Source of the DNA: Sphingobacterium sp. lm-10
Lineage (GTDB): Bacteria; Bacteroidota; Bacteroidia; Sphingobacteriales; Sphingobacteriaceae
Direction of reading: 5' to 3'
Assembly: GCF_023554555.1 (NCBI RefSeq)
Contig: NZ_JAMJWC010000002.1
Coordinates: forward strand, 744,001 to 808,000
Length of the DNA stretch: 64,000 bases
Numbering within the stretch: position 1 is the first letter of the stretch; every line of letters begins with the position of its first letter. Below the pieces are notes generated by a model. It worked only from the letters and a program-made list of their open reading frames with translations. It made no database searches and was not told the origin of the DNA. A program made the position numbers and the translations under genes. Below, one piece after another: positions 1-9,907 of this stretch.

Positions 1-304
1 TCGCCGCTGATTTATTGAAACGCTCCCAGTTTTTGTCTGGTCTGAAAATACTCACGCGACCATCGTCAAATTTATAGGCTTTAATGCCCTCAAATATAGA
101 CTGGCCATAGTGTAGAGCAGACATAGAAGGACTGATAGAGATGTCGCCATATGGTACGATACTTGGCTCTTTCCAGGTACCGTTGTCATATTCTGCGACG
201 AGCATATGATCTGATAAAATTTTGCCAAAAACCAAATTGTCAAAATTAACCTCTGCCAGTCTTGAATTTTGTGTTTGCTCTATACGAATATCAATTGTGT
301 TCAT
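1..304 (-). CDS. ilvE: branched-chain amino acid aminotransferase, N-terminal part (cut by window edge)
   Basis: The reverse strand reads ATG at 304-302 and stays open for 101 codons to the window edge. The peptide begins MNTIDIRIEQ and contains the class-IV aminotransferase hallmark ALHYGQSIFEGIKAY followed by FRPDKNWERF, which matches the N-terminal lobe of PLP-dependent BCATs (Leu/Ile/Val transamination with 2-oxoglutarate, cytoplasmic). The PLP lysine lies beyond the edge. The methionine at residue 34 (codon at 205-203) is an internal one; the stretch before it is conserved in the family, so the upstream start is preferred. Identification rests on family motifs that I recognise. Confidence 0.88.
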   Translation of the reverse strand, partial: MNTIDIRIEQTQNSRLAEVNFDNLVFGKILSDHMLVAEYDNGTWKEPSIVPYGDISISPSMSALHYGQSIFEGIKAYKFDDGRVSIFRPDKNWERFNKSAA

Positions 305-580
305 TACTAAATTATTTATGCTGAAAGTATGCAATTTAGGTAAAAAAAAAGACATGGGGAGATTTCTTTTTCGTCTCGTGCAACGTGTATAAAATAATTT
401 TATTGCATTTGGGAGAAAATAAAGGTAGCTTTGTAGCAGATTCGAACTTGCTACGTTTAATAAGGGAGAATCAACAATAACTATCAGGATGAATAATACG
501 CAAATGCTTCAAAAAGAGAATATTAAGCAAGGTCAAAAGGTGAATTTAGTGCAGTTTATTGCTGGGTATTTTGTATATCT

Positions 581-2125
581 CTACAAAGTTGCCGTACGTC
601 CTAATTGATCATTTACGCGTATTTCCGCTAAAATGGGGTCTAAATAGGTCCGATCATTCGCTAAGCGAGGAACTTTATTCTGTCCACCTAGCCTCCCCCT
701 AGATTTCATCCAATGATAAAAGGTGTTCGCTGGCGCGTTGTGAATTATCGGAAACGTAAGAGCCATATCCTTATAGCGCTTGGCGTCATAGTCTGAATTG
801 ATTTCTCGAAGTTTAGCATCCAATACCTCACAAAATTCACGAAAGCAAACTGGTTGTTGTGCAAATTCAATTATCCATTCGTGCGCGCCTGCTTTACCTC
901 CATCAAAATATACGGGTGCTGCAGTATAATCCTTTACTGTCGCTCCGGTAGCGATGCTTGCGGCTTGAATGGCCTGATCAGCATTATCTACAATCAACTC
1001 CTCTCCAAAGGTATTAATATAGGCCGTTGTGCGTCCTGATATCTGGAATCTATAAGGAGATAACGAGGTGAATTTAATGGTATCACCAATCATGTAGCGC
1101 CACAATCCTGCATTCGTGGATATAATCAATGCATAATTCTTACCCAGCTCCACCTCACCTAGCGCGTAAGTTTTGGGATTGGATTCGCCAATATGTTCCA
1201 TAGGTAAGAATTCATAATAAATTCCATAATCCAACATAAGTAACAAATCTTCTGAGTCGGATTGATCTTGTATGCCGAAGTAGCCTTCTGAAGCATTGTA
1301 ATTCTCCAGATAATACATCTTGGCCGATGGGATCAACCGCTTAAATTCTTCCCGATAAGGCTTGAAGCTCACTCCGCCATGTCCATAAAACTCTAGGTTT
1401 GGCCAAACTTCCAACAGATTTTGCTTTCCAGTAATTTCTAAAATGCGTTGCGCCATCACTAGATTCCATGTTGGTACGCCAGCAAGGCTGGTGACATCCT
1501 CTTGTATCGTAATACGAGCAATTTGATCAATTTTATCCTCAAAATTAGGATTTAACGTTACCTCTAGGGTAGGGGTACGTTTAAATTCTGCCCAGAATGG
1601 CAGGTTGCGGATCAATATGGAGGATAAATCACCTGAATAGGAGTCGCTGCTGAAGTTGTTGAACTGCGAAGACCCACCGATCACGACCGATTTACCGGTA
1701 AATACTTTGTTATCTGGCCTATTGTGGCAATAGATAGAGAGCATGTCTTTGCCTCCTTGGTAATGGCATTCTTCTAGAGCCTCTCGGCTTACTGGAATGA
1801 ATTTACTGCGGTCAGAAGTCGTGCCCGAAGATTTTGCAAACCACTTAATATCTGATGGCCAAAGGATATTTTGTTCGCCTTTGATCATACGGTCTACATG
1901 CCCCTTTATCGAGTCGTAGGATTGGATTGGCACACGATTCTTAAAATCTTCTACCGAAAAAATGCTTTTGTAATCGTACAGTTTACCCCATTCGGTCGCT
2001 TCTGCGGTGGATATGAGACTTTGAAACCATTCTTCTTGCACGTCGTGAGGATACTTCATGAAAAGCTCTATCTGATGAATTCGCTTTTTCATGAACCACG
2101 TGAATAAGGAGTTTAGAATGGCCAT
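581..2125 (-). CDS. GH3-like acyl-adenylate/amidosynthetase family protein
   Basis: This 514-residue protein carries the three ATP/AMP-binding motifs of the GH3 branch of the adenylating superfamily: AKSSGTTSDRSKFIPV near residues 98-112, NYNASEGYFGI near the middle, and WRYMIGDTIKF further on. Plant GH3 enzymes couple amino acids to plant hormones through an acyl-adenylate. Bacteroidota homologues are common, but their substrate is unknown, so no reaction is claimed here. Length is close to the bacterial family. It lies 30 bp downstream of lptB on the same strand and is probably the last gene of a recJ-lptB-GH3 transcript. Confidence 0.85.
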   Translation of the reverse strand: MAILNSLFTWFMKKRIHQIELFMKYPHDVQEEWFQSLISTAEATEWGKLYDYKSIFSVEDFKNRVPIQSYDSIKGHVDRMIKGEQNILWPSDIKWFAKSSGTTSDRSKFIPVSREALEECHYQGGKDMLSIYCHNRPDNKVFTGKSVVIGGSSQFNNFSSDSYSGDLSSILIRNLPFWAEFKRTPTLEVTLNPNFEDKIDQIARITIQEDVTSLAGVPTWNLVMAQRILEITGKQNLLEVWPNLEFYGHGGVSFKPYREEFKRLIPSAKMYYLENYNASEGYFGIQDQSDSEDLLLMLDYGIYYEFLPMEHIGESNPKTYALGEVELGKNYALIISTNAGLWRYMIGDTIKFTSLSPYRFQISGRTTAYINTFGEELIVDNADQAIQAASIATGATVKDYTAAPVYFDGGKAGAHEWIIEFAQQPVCFREFCEVLDAKLREINSDYDAKRYKDMALTFPIIHNAPANTFYHWMKSRGRLGGQNKVPRLANDRTYLDPILAEIRVNDQLGRTATL

Positions 2126-2155
2126 AGGTTTGTGCTAATGTCGACTGTTACTAAA

Positions 2156-2890
2156 TTAGAGTTTTTTTCTTCGCAACTCAAAATGTCGGCCAAGATAAAA
2201 CTTACGGGCCAATTCATTATCCGCAATTTCCTCTGGCGTACCCGTTAACATGATTTTTCCCTCAGTCAGCAAGTAGGCACGATCTGTAATAGAAAGTGTC
2301 TCTTGCACATTGTGGTCGGTGATTAAGATGCCGATGTTCTTGGTTTTCAGCTTGGCTACAATCGTTTGAATCTCTTCTACAGCAATAGGATCTACGCCAG
2401 CAAAAGGCTCATCCAGCAGAATAAAGCTAGGATTTGCGGCTAATGCGCGTGCAATCTCCGTACGCCTGCGTTCTCCTCCTGAAAGTAAGTCGCCACGATT
2501 CTTTCTTACGCGGTGCAAGCTAAACTCAGTGAGCAATTCCTCGAGCTTTTCCTTCCGTTCCTGTTTATTGGGGTAATGAATTTCTAAGACAGCGAGAATG
2601 TTATTTTCTACGGTGATTTTCCGGAACACCGAAGCCTCCTGTGCTAGGTAGCCAATTCCACGCTGCGCGCGTTGATACATGGCGTCCTGTGTGATATCCA
2701 TGTCATCTAAGTAGACATGCCCTTCATTAGGTTTGATTAGACCAACAATCATATAAAACGATGTAGTCTTTCCTGCCCCGTTAGGGCCTAATAGGCCGAC
2801 AATCTCACCCTGTTCTACTTGAAAGGAGACGTCGTTTACAACCGTTCGTTGCCGATATTTTTTAATCAGGTGCTCCGCTTTTAGTATCAT
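2156..2890 (-). CDS. lptB: LPS export ABC transporter ATP-binding protein LptB
   Basis: This 244-residue cytoplasmic ABC ATPase would power lipopolysaccharide extraction from the inner membrane together with LptFG. The ABC motifs appear in order: Walker [10 protein letters not shown] (35-43), Q-loop around YLAQE (81-85), signature LSGGERRR (136-143), Walker B FILLDEPF (156-163) with GVDP, and H-loop TDHN (191-194). The [16 protein letters not shown] signature and [18 protein letters not shown] Q-loop are typical of LptB rather than other ABC ATPases. recJ lies 32 bp upstream and the GH3 gene 30 bp downstream, all on the minus strand. Confidence 0.93.
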   Translation of the reverse strand: MILKAEHLIKKYRQRTVVNDVSFQVEQGEIVGLLGPNGAGKTTSFYMIVGLIKPNEGHVYLDDMDITQDAMYQRAQRGIGYLAQEASVFRKITVENNILAVLEIHYPNKQERKEKLEELLTEFSLHRVRKNRGDLLSGGERRRTEIARALAANPSFILLDEPFAGVDPIAVEEIQTIVAKLKTKNIGILITDHNVQETLSITDRAYLLTEGKIMLTGTPEEIADNELARKFYLGRHFELRRKKL

Positions 2891-2922
2891 GTGTCCAACT
2901 TCTTCACCTACAAATATATCGG

Positions 2923-4623
2923 TTAATATCGAATTGCCTTAATGTTCAATTGTAAATTCTTCCGGGTTTTCCAGGTGTTTTCTTCAATGGTATAGCAAAT
3001 ATCAAACCGCTTCCCAGCATTAATATAATCTATATGCTCTGATAGGCCGAAAGCGATACAGGCAATGGGCACGCTATCTTCTTGCTTTACCGTCATCTTC
3101 AAGTGGTTTGCGCCTACAACATGTGCAAGCCCTTGCGCTGTAACGCCTTTGGAGATAAAGATAGGTTGTTCATTCTGCGGTCCGAATGGCTCAAACTGCT
3201 TCAGAAGACGAAAAAGTTTGGCATCGATGTCCTGCAGGTGTATTGGGAGGTCGATGGAAATTTCTTGCGTAAGCATTTCCGGTGTGATGCTATTCGTTAC
3301 CACCTCTTCGAATCGCTGCTGAAATAAGGGTACATTCTCTACTGGCATGGTCATGCCGGCAGCATATTTGTGTCCGCCGAATTGTTCCAGCAAATCACTA
3401 CACGACTCCAATGCCTGATACAAATCAAAGCCCAGCACCGATCGCGCAGATCCAGCTACATGACCATTTGTGTTGGTCAGTATAATGGTGGGGCGGTAAT
3501 ACTTTTCTGTCAGGCGCGATGCTACGATCCCAATAACGCCCTTGTGCCAGTCTGCCTTATATAGCACCGTGGAGTTTCGCTGCTGTAAAGATTCATCCTC
3601 TTCGAGTAAAGCCATAGCTTCTTCCGTAATTCGAAGATCCACGTCCTTGCGCTCATTATTTTGCAGATTTACTTTTTCCGAAAACAGCAATGCATCAGCC
3701 ACTGATTTGGAAGTGAGCAGCTTTACGGCATCTTTGGCATGTTCGATACGACCGGCAGCATTGATGCGAGGGCCTATTTGAAACACGATATCATTAACCG
3801 TGAAAAAATCCTTTCGATTGTTGGATAATTCAATCAACGCCCGGATGCCAAACGAGGGATTGCTATTCAATTTATGTAAGCCGAAGTGGCACAGTAAACG
3901 ATTCTCCCCGGTAATAGGTACAATGTCTGAAGCGATGCTCACCGCTACTAAATCCAAGTATTGATAGGCCATTTCCATATCCATATCATTGGATTGGATG
4001 AATGCCTGTATAATCTTAAAACCAATACCACAACCCGAGAGCTCCTTGTAGGGATAATGACAGTCTACCCGTTTTGGATCTAAAACAGCCAAAGCGTCTG
4101 GTATCGTGTCTCCCGGAAGATGGTGATCTCCAATGATGAAATCAATGCCTTTCGATTTGGCATAGGCCACCTTCTCAATTTCTTTGATACCGCAATCGAG
4201 GGCTATAATCAACGCATAACCATGCTCGTGTGCATAATCAATGCCCTGATAGGAGATGCCGTAGCCTTCCGCATAGCGATCGGGAATATAATAAGCTAGC
4301 CCGGTATGAAATTGATGTAGAAAAGTATACACGATGGATACGGCCGTTGTACCATCTACATCGTAGTCGCCATAAACAAGAATTTTTTCCTTATTGCTAA
4401 TCGCCTGAGTGATGCGGGCTATCGCGACGTCCATATCTTTCATTAGGAAAGGATCGTGTAGGTACGATAAAGAAGGCCTGAAAAACTCCCGCGCTCCTTC
4501 GAATGTTTCAATTTTTCGGTAGGCTAAAAGGTTGGCAACTACGTCACTTACTCCGAGTTCATCGCGTAAATGCCGGGTTGCTGCCGTGTTATTTTTGGGT
4601 TTTAGTAACCACCTTTTTTGCAT
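2923..4623 (-). CDS. recJ: single-stranded-DNA-specific exonuclease RecJ
   Basis: This 566-residue DHH-family 5'-3' ssDNA exonuclease is used in recombination and mismatch or base-excision repair. Manganese-binding motifs are visible: GDYDVDG (85-91), LDCG (142-145), GDHH (165-168) and the LSGCGIGFK stretch (195-203). A DHHA1 domain follows with [12 protein letters not shown], and an OB-like C-terminal domain completes the usual RecJ size. The start ATG at 4623 is the first in frame and gives the expected N-terminus. It is transcribed divergently from the hydrolase gene at 4738, with 114 bp between the two starts. Confidence 0.95.
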   Translation of the reverse strand: MQKRWLLKPKNNTAATRHLRDELGVSDVVANLLAYRKIETFEGAREFFRPSLSYLHDPFLMKDMDVAIARITQAISNKEKILVYGDYDVDGTTAVSIVYTFLHQFHTGLAYYIPDRYAEGYGISYQGIDYAHEHGYALIIALDCGIKEIEKVAYAKSKGIDFIIGDHHLPGDTIPDALAVLDPKRVDCHYPYKELSGCGIGFKIIQAFIQSNDMDMEMAYQYLDLVAVSIASDIVPITGENRLLCHFGLHKLNSNPSFGIRALIELSNNRKDFFTVNDIVFQIGPRINAAGRIEHAKDAVKLLTSKSVADALLFSEKVNLQNNERKDVDLRITEEAMALLEEDESLQQRNSTVLYKADWHKGVIGIVASRLTEKYYRPTIILTNTNGHVAGSARSVLGFDLYQALESCSDLLEQFGGHKYAAGMTMPVENVPLFQQRFEEVVTNSITPEMLTQEISIDLPIHLQDIDAKLFRLLKQFEPFGPQNEQPIFISKGVTAQGLAHVVGANHLKMTVKQEDSVPIACIAFGLSEHIDYINAGKRFDICYTIEENTWKTRKNLQLNIKAIRY

Positions 4624-4737
4624 ACCTTTGCCTTGTGAAATAAGGGTAAATATACGTTTTTTAACCCGTAATAGCCTAATTTCTACATCCTATACCTTTA
4701 CGATGTAGCGTAAAGTACATAGTAACAACTATATAGA

Positions 4738-5520
4738 ATGATACAAGCACATTCCCTATACGAGGGATCTTTTTCCGTAGATGCTAGCAAGGTTTTTGTT
4801 CCTTTTGATCCGGAAAAAGATGACCCGAAAGACAGACCCGCCTCCTTATTCGTTCACGTTCGTCCTTTTCTGGTCGAGACCAGCCATGGCCTTGTGGTAC
4901 TTGATACCGGTTTAGGTGAACGTACGGAAGATGATGAATTGTTGATTCATCATAATATTAAAAAATTGGGTTTCGATCCGGCGGATGTAAGGTATGTGTT
5001 GATGTCCCATCTGCACAAGGATCATATGGGTGGTGTAGTTGATGTACAGGATGGATCTACACGAATAGCGTTTCCCAATGCAGAATATGTGGTACAAGAA
5101 AAGGAATGGGAAGCCGCTTACAGTACCGAATCGGCCTCTTATAGGACGGATCTTTTTCGTGCCCTGCAACGTAGTGGTAATTTGCTCTTGGTAGATGGGG
5201 ATGGGGAGGTGAACGACGAAATTTCGTATCAGTTGACCGGAGGTCATTCCGAATTTCATCAGGTATTTCACATAAAAACAGGTGGTGAACATTATTTCTT
5301 TGGAGGCGATGTGCTTTCCGAACCAGGAGAAATCTTTCGTAACTTTGTGGCCAAGTATGACTTTGATGGAAAGAAATCACGCGACTTGCGTGCTGACTTT
5401 TGGGAAAAAGGAGCTCCCGAAGGATGGATTTTCCTGTTCTACCATTCTAAGTCTATACAAATTGGGCGTCCAGTAGAGAAGGACGATGGTAGCTTCAAGT
5501 TGGAAGATATCGCAGAATAA
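4738..5520 (+). CDS. metallo-beta-lactamase-fold hydrolase
   Basis: This 260-residue cytoplasmic protein has the MBL metal-binding motif H-L-H-K-D-H at residues 91-96, an upstream LDTGLG (55-60), a third-ligand histidine in TGGH (167-170), an aspartate in FGGD (188-191) and a late histidine in FYHS (near 236). Together these form a complete two-metal site. This resembles the quorum-quenching lactonase/glyoxalase-II-like branch, but substrate cannot be deduced. A TACCTTTA element about 45 bp upstream could serve as the -7 box. The antiporter pair that follows starts 41 bp downstream, so co-transcription is possible. Confidence 0.8.
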   Translation: MIQAHSLYEGSFSVDASKVFVPFDPEKDDPKDRPASLFVHVRPFLVETSHGLVVLDTGLGERTEDDELLIHHNIKKLGFDPADVRYVLMSHLHKDHMGGVVDVQDGSTRIAFPNAEYVVQEKEWEAAYSTESASYRTDLFRALQRSGNLLLVDGDGEVNDEISYQLTGGHSEFHQVFHIKTGGEHYFFGGDVLSEPGEIFRNFVAKYDFDGKKSRDLRADFWEKGAPEGWIFLFYHSKSIQIGRPVEKDDGSFKLEDIAE

Positions 5521-5561
5521 GTACATTTGTCAAAAAATATAACACTAAAAGGAAGTAAATC

Positions 5562-6044
5562 ATGTCGATAGTTAGAGAAAGCGATCTGATAGGAATCGGT
5601 AAGAAGTACGAAATTGATACGGACGCCGGTGACCAGATGGTAGTGGTTATTCACGATGACGGTCGTAGGGAGTTGTACCGCCACGAACGTTCAGACCATG
5701 AAACACACTGTGTAATGACACTCTCCGATGAGGAATCTCGTCACGTAGCAGGTATTTTAGGAGGTCTTTCCTACAAGCCAAAAGCCTTGGAAACTATCGA
5801 GGTGGCTCTGGACGACCTGCGTATTGAATGGTACAAAGTAGGGGAGTCCAACGATGGTGTGGAAAACAAAAGCATTGGAGAATTAGGCGTTCGCCAAAAG
5901 ACCGGAGCTTCCATTATTGCGGCGATCAAAGATGATGAAACGATCATCAATCCCGGTCCGGATTACGTGATTACCACGGGTACCACGCTGGTAATTGCCG
6001 GAAAAAGAAACAATATTAAACTGCTTAAAGAAATCTTGCTGTAA
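5562..6044 (+). CDS. K+/H+ antiporter regulatory subunit (KhtT-like, TrkA-C domain)
   Basis: The 160-residue soluble protein has an N-terminal half related to KhtT and a C-terminal RCK_C/TrkA-C fold (about residues 75-160; TGASIIAAIK, PGPDYVITTGTTLVIAG), a ligand-sensing module that gates cation transporters. It sits 14 bp upstream of a CPA2 antiporter membrane subunit, which itself lacks an RCK domain. This is the same two-gene arrangement as Bacillus KhtTU, where KhtT restrains K+/H+ exchange by KhtU. The function is inferred from domain and neighbour. Confidence 0.85.
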   Translation: MSIVRESDLIGIGKKYEIDTDAGDQMVVVIHDDGRRELYRHERSDHETHCVMTLSDEESRHVAGILGGLSYKPKALETIEVALDDLRIEWYKVGESNDGVENKSIGELGVRQKTGASIIAAIKDDETIINPGPDYVITTGTTLVIAGKRNNIKLLKEILL

Positions 6045-6058
6045 CCTAAATTGTATTC

Positions 6059-7318
6059 ATGCTGAGTCATACCTTAATATTAGAAATCGGGATTGCTGTC
6101 TTATTAGTCGCTTTAGTAGGGCTATTGGCCAATAAGCTTCGTTTTTCTGTTATCCCATTTTTTATATTGATCGGTATGGTTCTAGGGCAGCATGCCCCTA
6201 CTTTCGGTGCGGTAGATCTTACCTTCACCGAAAGTAAGCCGTTTATCGACTTTATGGGGCGTCTGGGTGTGTTGTTTCTGCTCTTCTATCTCGGTCTGGA
6301 GTTTTCCGTTGGCCGTCTTATGAAGTCAGGTAAGTCAATCGTTTCTGGTGGTCTGTTTTACGTACTGCTCAACTTTGTTTCCGGTTTGTTTATCGGTTGG
6401 ATGATGGAGTTACCTTTCAAAGAGATGATGGTACTTTGTGGAATCATGACCAGTTCCTCGACGGCGATTGTCGCCAAGGTGTTGACCGATTTAAAACGGA
6501 CAGCAAATCCAGAAACAGAGGTTATTATGGGAATGATTATGTTTGATGATCTGTTCATCGCGATGCATATTTCATTCCTATCGGGATTGATTCTTACCGG
6601 TTCTACCTCGATCTTGGCTGTTGCGGGCACCTCTGCATTAGCATTGACTTTTATTCTAACCTTCTTAGTGCTGGGACGTAAATTGGTGCCAGCGATTGAT
6701 AAAGTATTGCAGGATAAATCTTCTGAATTGTTCGTACTGATCATTTTCAGCTTGCTTTTTGTGATTGCAGGTTTCTCAGAAACTATTCATGTAGCGGAGG
6801 CTATTGGCGCGTTGATGGCTGGCCTAGTCTTAGCAGATTCTAAGTATATCAAAAAGATCGAAGGGATGGTGCTGCCCTACAAAGACTTCTTCGGGGCGAT
6901 GTTCTTCTTCAGCTTCGGATTATCTATTGATATGTATTCTCTGGGAGGAGCCGTAGGTTGGGGCGCTTTGGCGGCCTTAATCACCGTGGTAGTGAATGTC
7001 GCCTCTGGTTATTTTGCTACTAAATTCTCCGATCTGAAACCAAGAAATGCGGTAGATATCGGTTTTACCTTATCTGCACGTGGCGAGTTTTCGATTATCA
7101 TGGCCAACATTGGCAAAGCCGGCGGTTTGTTGCCCGTAGTGCAATCCTTCGTAGTAGTATATGTACTATTGTTATCTATTATCTCTCCTCTGCTTACCAA
7201 AGAGTCCAAGAATATCTGGAATGCCTTAAGCGGATCATCAAAAGACGTGAAGCCCGTTCGGAAAAAGCTCAGTGATCTCGAAGCGCTTTCTGAACTCAAT
7301 AAAAACGCGCAATCATAG
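6059..7318 (+). CDS. cation:proton antiporter, CPA2 family (KhtU/KefB-like membrane subunit)
   Basis: The 419-residue integral membrane protein has about 12 hydrophobic segments and the conserved CPA2 pieces LGVLFLLFYLGLEFS, a MTSSSTAIVAKVL discontinuous-helix motif and SARGEFSIIMA. No cytosolic RCK domain follows the transport domain. That role is supplied by the separate upstream gene at 5562. It probably exchanges K+ or Na+ for protons at the inner membrane. The coding sequence ends inside an inverted repeat (7308-7347) that serves as the terminator for the convergent era gene. Confidence 0.88.
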   Translation: MLSHTLILEIGIAVLLVALVGLLANKLRFSVIPFFILIGMVLGQHAPTFGAVDLTFTESKPFIDFMGRLGVLFLLFYLGLEFSVGRLMKSGKSIVSGGLFYVLLNFVSGLFIGWMMELPFKEMMVLCGIMTSSSTAIVAKVLTDLKRTANPETEVIMGMIMFDDLFIAMHISFLSGLILTGSTSILAVAGTSALALTFILTFLVLGRKLVPAIDKVLQDKSSELFVLIIFSLLFVIAGFSETIHVAEAIGALMAGLVLADSKYIKKIEGMVLPYKDFFGAMFFFSFGLSIDMYSLGGAVGWGALAALITVVVNVASGYFATKFSDLKPRNAVDIGFTLSARGEFSIIMANIGKAGGLLPVVQSFVVVYVLLLSIISPLLTKESKNIWNALSGSSKDVKPVRKKLSDLEALSELNKNAQS

Positions 7319-7347
7319 CAAGAAATTAATTACATGCTATGATTGCG
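7308..7347 (-). terminator. rho-independent terminator for era (hairpin overlapping the antiporter stop)
   Basis: The arms are 7308-7320 and 7335-7347, 13 perfectly paired bases around a 14-base loop. Read on the minus strand the stem is followed by CGTTTTTATTG, a good T-tract, so the element terminates era. On the plus strand there is no T-run. It overlaps the antiporter stop codon at 7316-7318. Confidence 0.7.
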
Positions 7348-7376
7348 AGTTGACAATGCGTTAAATCGAGCGAGAC

Positions 7377-8255
7377 TTAATCTTCGTACCCGAATCGTTT
7401 TAGGTAGTTCTTCTTGCTTCTCCAATCCGGCAATACCTTTACGAATAATTCCAAGAATACCTTCCCGTCGATAAACTCTTCAATGTCTTGGCGTGCATAG
7501 GTGCCTACCTTCTTGATCATGGCGCCAGCGGTACCGATAATAATATTTTTCTGTGAATCTCTTTCCACAATAATCTCTGCTGCGATTCTCGTGATTTTTG
7601 GTTCTATTTTATAGGAGGTTACCACTACCTCGGTGCTATATGGAATCTCTTTGTCGTATAGTTTGAAAATCTTTTCACGGATCATTTCGGAAACAAAGAA
7701 ACGAACCGATTTGTCGGTAAGCTCATCTTTCTCATAATAGGGGGGATGTACAGGCATTTTTTCTTTGATATAAGCCATGATCCCATCTACATTGTACTTG
7801 AGTAAGGCAGATAGGGCAAAGACTACGTCAGGGTTTACCTTTTCTTTCCAGTACGCTGCTTTCGCTTTTACTTCTTCTTCTGTAGATTTATCTACTTTAT
7901 TAATTAATACGGCGACCGGAGATTTGGTATTGCGTAATTTCTCAATCACATCCTCTTCGTCATGGCGCTCATGTATGTCGGTAACAAAAAGAATAACATC
8001 TGCGTCGATAATCGATCCTTGAACAAAACTCATCATCGATTCCTGTAAGGAATAGTTGGGTTTGATGATGCCCGGGGTGTCCGAAAAGACAATTTGGTAA
8101 TCTTCTTCATTCACAATACCAATAATTCTATGCCTGGTGGTTTGTGCTTTGGGAGTGATGATAGACATCTTTTCCCCCACTAACGCATTCATTAACGTTG
8201 ATTTCCCCGCGTTCGGCTTACCTATTATACTTACGAATCCAGCTTTATGAGACAT
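7377..8255 (-). CDS. era: GTPase Era
   Basis: This 292-residue ribosome-assembly GTPase binds 16S rRNA near its 3' end. G motifs: GKPNAGKST (12-20), DTPG (59-62) and NKVD (119-122). A C-terminal KH domain includes IGTAGAMIKKVG and the family-conserved ARQDIE. Length matches Era (about 290-300). It is a stand-alone minus-strand gene, divergent from the tRNA promoter at 8269-8300 and convergent with the antiporter. Confidence 0.96.
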   Translation of the reverse strand: MSHKAGFVSIIGKPNAGKSTLMNALVGEKMSIITPKAQTTRHRIIGIVNEEDYQIVFSDTPGIIKPNYSLQESMMSFVQGSIIDADVILFVTDIHERHDEEDVIEKLRNTKSPVAVLINKVDKSTEEEVKAKAAYWKEKVNPDVVFALSALLKYNVDGIMAYIKEKMPVHPPYYEKDELTDKSVRFFVSEMIREKIFKLYDKEIPYSTEVVVTSYKIEPKITRIAAEIIVERDSQKNIIIGTAGAMIKKVGTYARQDIEEFIDGKVFLELFVKVLPDWRSKKNYLKRFGYED

Positions 8256-8268
8256 TTTTCATTTTTTA

Positions 8269-8300
8269 TTTGCATTTCAAAAGTACAAGTTATATCTTTG
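8269..8300 (+). promoter_or_regulatory. Bacteroidota housekeeping promoter for tRNA-fMet
   Basis: TTTG at 8269-8272 and TATCTTTG at 8293-8300 are separated by 20 bases, an exact fit to the TTTG-N19/20-TAnnTTTG promoter of Bacteroidota. The expected start near 8306 lies about 60 bases upstream of the tRNA. Confidence 0.75.
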
Positions 8301-8367
8301 TGAAACAATTCAGGAAAGCAATATCTTTGAAGGAAGCCAAATAAAGGCAGATTTTATAAAAATATAT

Positions 8368-8440
<73 letters not shown>

Positions 8441-8443
8441 CTA

Positions 8444-8475
8444 AAAGCCGTTCAGAGATGAACGGCTTTATTTTT
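8444..8475 (+). terminator. rho-independent terminator after tRNA-fMet
   Basis: AAAGCCGTTC (8444-8453) pairs perfectly with GAACGGCTTT (8460-8469) around a 6-base loop and is followed by ATTTTT. Confidence 0.85.
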
Positions 8476-8565
8476 GCCCAAAATTTTGGTTGATACCATT
8501 TATTGTCTATTTGATGCGAGGAAATAGCACCCGTTTTGATTTATAGATATAGGATGTAACTAAGC

Positions 8566-9030
8566 TTAATTAAGTGCTATATCTAATTGCCTTCCTTCAT
8601 CTCTTGCTTTTTTGTCCATTGCGGTACCTACCGCCATGCCAATGGCTAATCCGATCGGTAAACCAATACCCATCAATCCTATGTTTCCCAAACTCACTCC
8701 TAATGCTGTGCCAATAGGTAGTCCGAAAGCGGTCATACCTAAAACAAGCCATAAATTTTTATAATAGTTTAAGGGAACGATTTTTAATGGCTTTTCCACT
8801 AGTTTCACAATTTTTGATTGTTTTCGTTTTATCAACCTATATAAAGGATCGTCTGACAGCGCCGTTTGGCTTAATTCTGCAATTTCTACGTTTATTTGAT
8901 TTATTAAATAATCTGGAATTTGATGATTATTTAATAAATCAATGAGTTGGTGAAATTGTTCAAAAGCCGCTGTTACTTTTTGGTTTGTAGGAAAAGTGTC
9001 TGTTTTAAATTTTACATGATCAATCTTCAT
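8566..9030 (-). CDS. hypothetical protein with C-terminal glycine-zipper membrane segments
   Basis: I do not recognise this 154-residue protein. The first ~85 residues are polar and helical with no signal peptide. Residues ~90-140 form two hydrophobic segments rich in Gly at regular spacing (LGMTAFGLPIGTALGVSLG, then LMGIGLPIGLAIGMAVGTAMD), a glycine-zipper pattern seen in membrane-associated oligomers. The tail is charged. It lies 36 bp downstream of the ChaN-like gene on the same strand and could be the last gene of the haem operon, but nothing in it suggests haem binding. Confidence 0.65.
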   Translation of the reverse strand: MKIDHVKFKTDTFPTNQKVTAAFEQFHQLIDLLNNHQIPDYLINQINVEIAELSQTALSDDPLYRLIKRKQSKIVKLVEKPLKIVPLNYYKNLWLVLGMTAFGLPIGTALGVSLGNIGLMGIGLPIGLAIGMAVGTAMDKKARDEGRQLDIALN

Positions 9031-9066
9031 CTTGGATAAATTTGGTTTAGTCCAACAAGTATAAGA

Positions 9067-9906
9067 TTAATTTTCCTTTAGTTTTGTTGGAGTTGTAGGA
9101 ATTAGCAACGTGAAATCTGCTTCACTCCAAAGGGTATCATCACCCTCGTCTGGAATGGTAGTAATCGTTAAAACTTTATCTGGATCTACAGATTTCATAA
9201 ATGACAAAATACCTTCCCGGTTTTTGGTATGGTAAGCACCATGCACGTGCAGCATGACTCGATCTGTGGGCGTATGTAACAAGATCCGATGCGCCATGCT
9301 GGCATCTTTGATCGCTTGGGAGTTGAGCATGTTTTCACCACCATGACCGGGAATCATATCTTTTAGCACTCGGTACGATGCCAGTGTGGAATCTACCACC
9401 ATAGGCAATGGTGGTAGCCATTTTTGGGCATAATCGGATAAGCTATCCAAAATACCAATGCCTTGATGATACACCGCATTCGCATACCGTCGAGGTACAT
9501 TTGTAGCTATTAAAGGAATAGCATGCGCTTTGGCAAATTCTACTAAAGGCCGATAGTCTGCATAATTGTTCCAGATACGTGCTTCACTTTCAAAGCTGCG
9601 GGTGTTGATCTGGCCCTTCCAATATTCATCCACGATGGGCTGCACGTCGGTTTCGAACATTTCCATGCCCAGCACCAACTTATCGCCAAATTTGTGATGT
9701 AGCTGCTGTAACAGCGTTAACTCGAGCTGGTGAGCAGTCGCTTCGCCGTGCATCTCGCCGAATAGAATAAACTGTTTATCCTGTGCAGCGACTACGATAT
9801 CTTCAGCGGTAGCGGCCTCGCCCTTCGCGTTTTTGATGTTCAAGACTTGCTGTGCGTAAGCCGCATGTAGACAAACACTGAAAAGAATGCAGGTAATGAT
9901 GCGCAT
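9067..9906 (-). CDS. ChaN-like haem-associated protein (Tiki/ChaN fold), exported
   Basis: This 279-residue protein has a Sec signal peptide (MRIITCILFSVCLHAAYA) and the ChaN-family motif ILFGEMHGEATAHQLE near residues 48-63, then LGMEMFETDVQ. Late in the protein is the VHGAYHTKNR stretch. ChaN of Campylobacter binds haem cofacially and is iron-regulated; that is family knowledge. Its position 1 bp downstream of hmuS at the end of a haem-uptake operon supports a periplasmic or surface haem-handling role. The catalytic or binding details in this homologue are inferred. Confidence 0.85.
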   Translation of the reverse strand: MRIITCILFSVCLHAAYAQQVLNIKNAKGEAATAEDIVVAAQDKQFILFGEMHGEATAHQLELTLLQQLHHKFGDKLVLGMEMFETDVQPIVDEYWKGQINTRSFESEARIWNNYADYRPLVEFAKAHAIPLIATNVPRRYANAVYHQGIGILDSLSDYAQKWLPPLPMVVDSTLASYRVLKDMIPGHGGENMLNSQAIKDASMAHRILLHTPTDRVMLHVHGAYHTKNREGILSFMKSVDPDKVLTITTIPDEGDDTLWSEADFTLLIPTTPTKLKEN

Positions 9907-9907
9907 A

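Noticed and set aside
377..395. CAACGTGTATAAAAT resembles the scaffold end plus the guide start (CAACGTGTGAAAT)
   Set aside because: Only eight contiguous bases agree, partly scaffold, and the base before the match is not compatible with a target-adjacent G at the right place.
433..454. Hairpin GTAGCA/TGCTAC with a TTCGAA loop, reminiscent of a tRNA T-arm
   Set aside because: The helix does not fit T-stem geometry and no acceptor, D or anticodon arm surrounds it.
489..608. 39-codon open frame on the plus strand (starts MNNTQMLQKEN)
   Set aside because: It overlaps the end of the GH3-like gene and has no family support; chance frame is likely.
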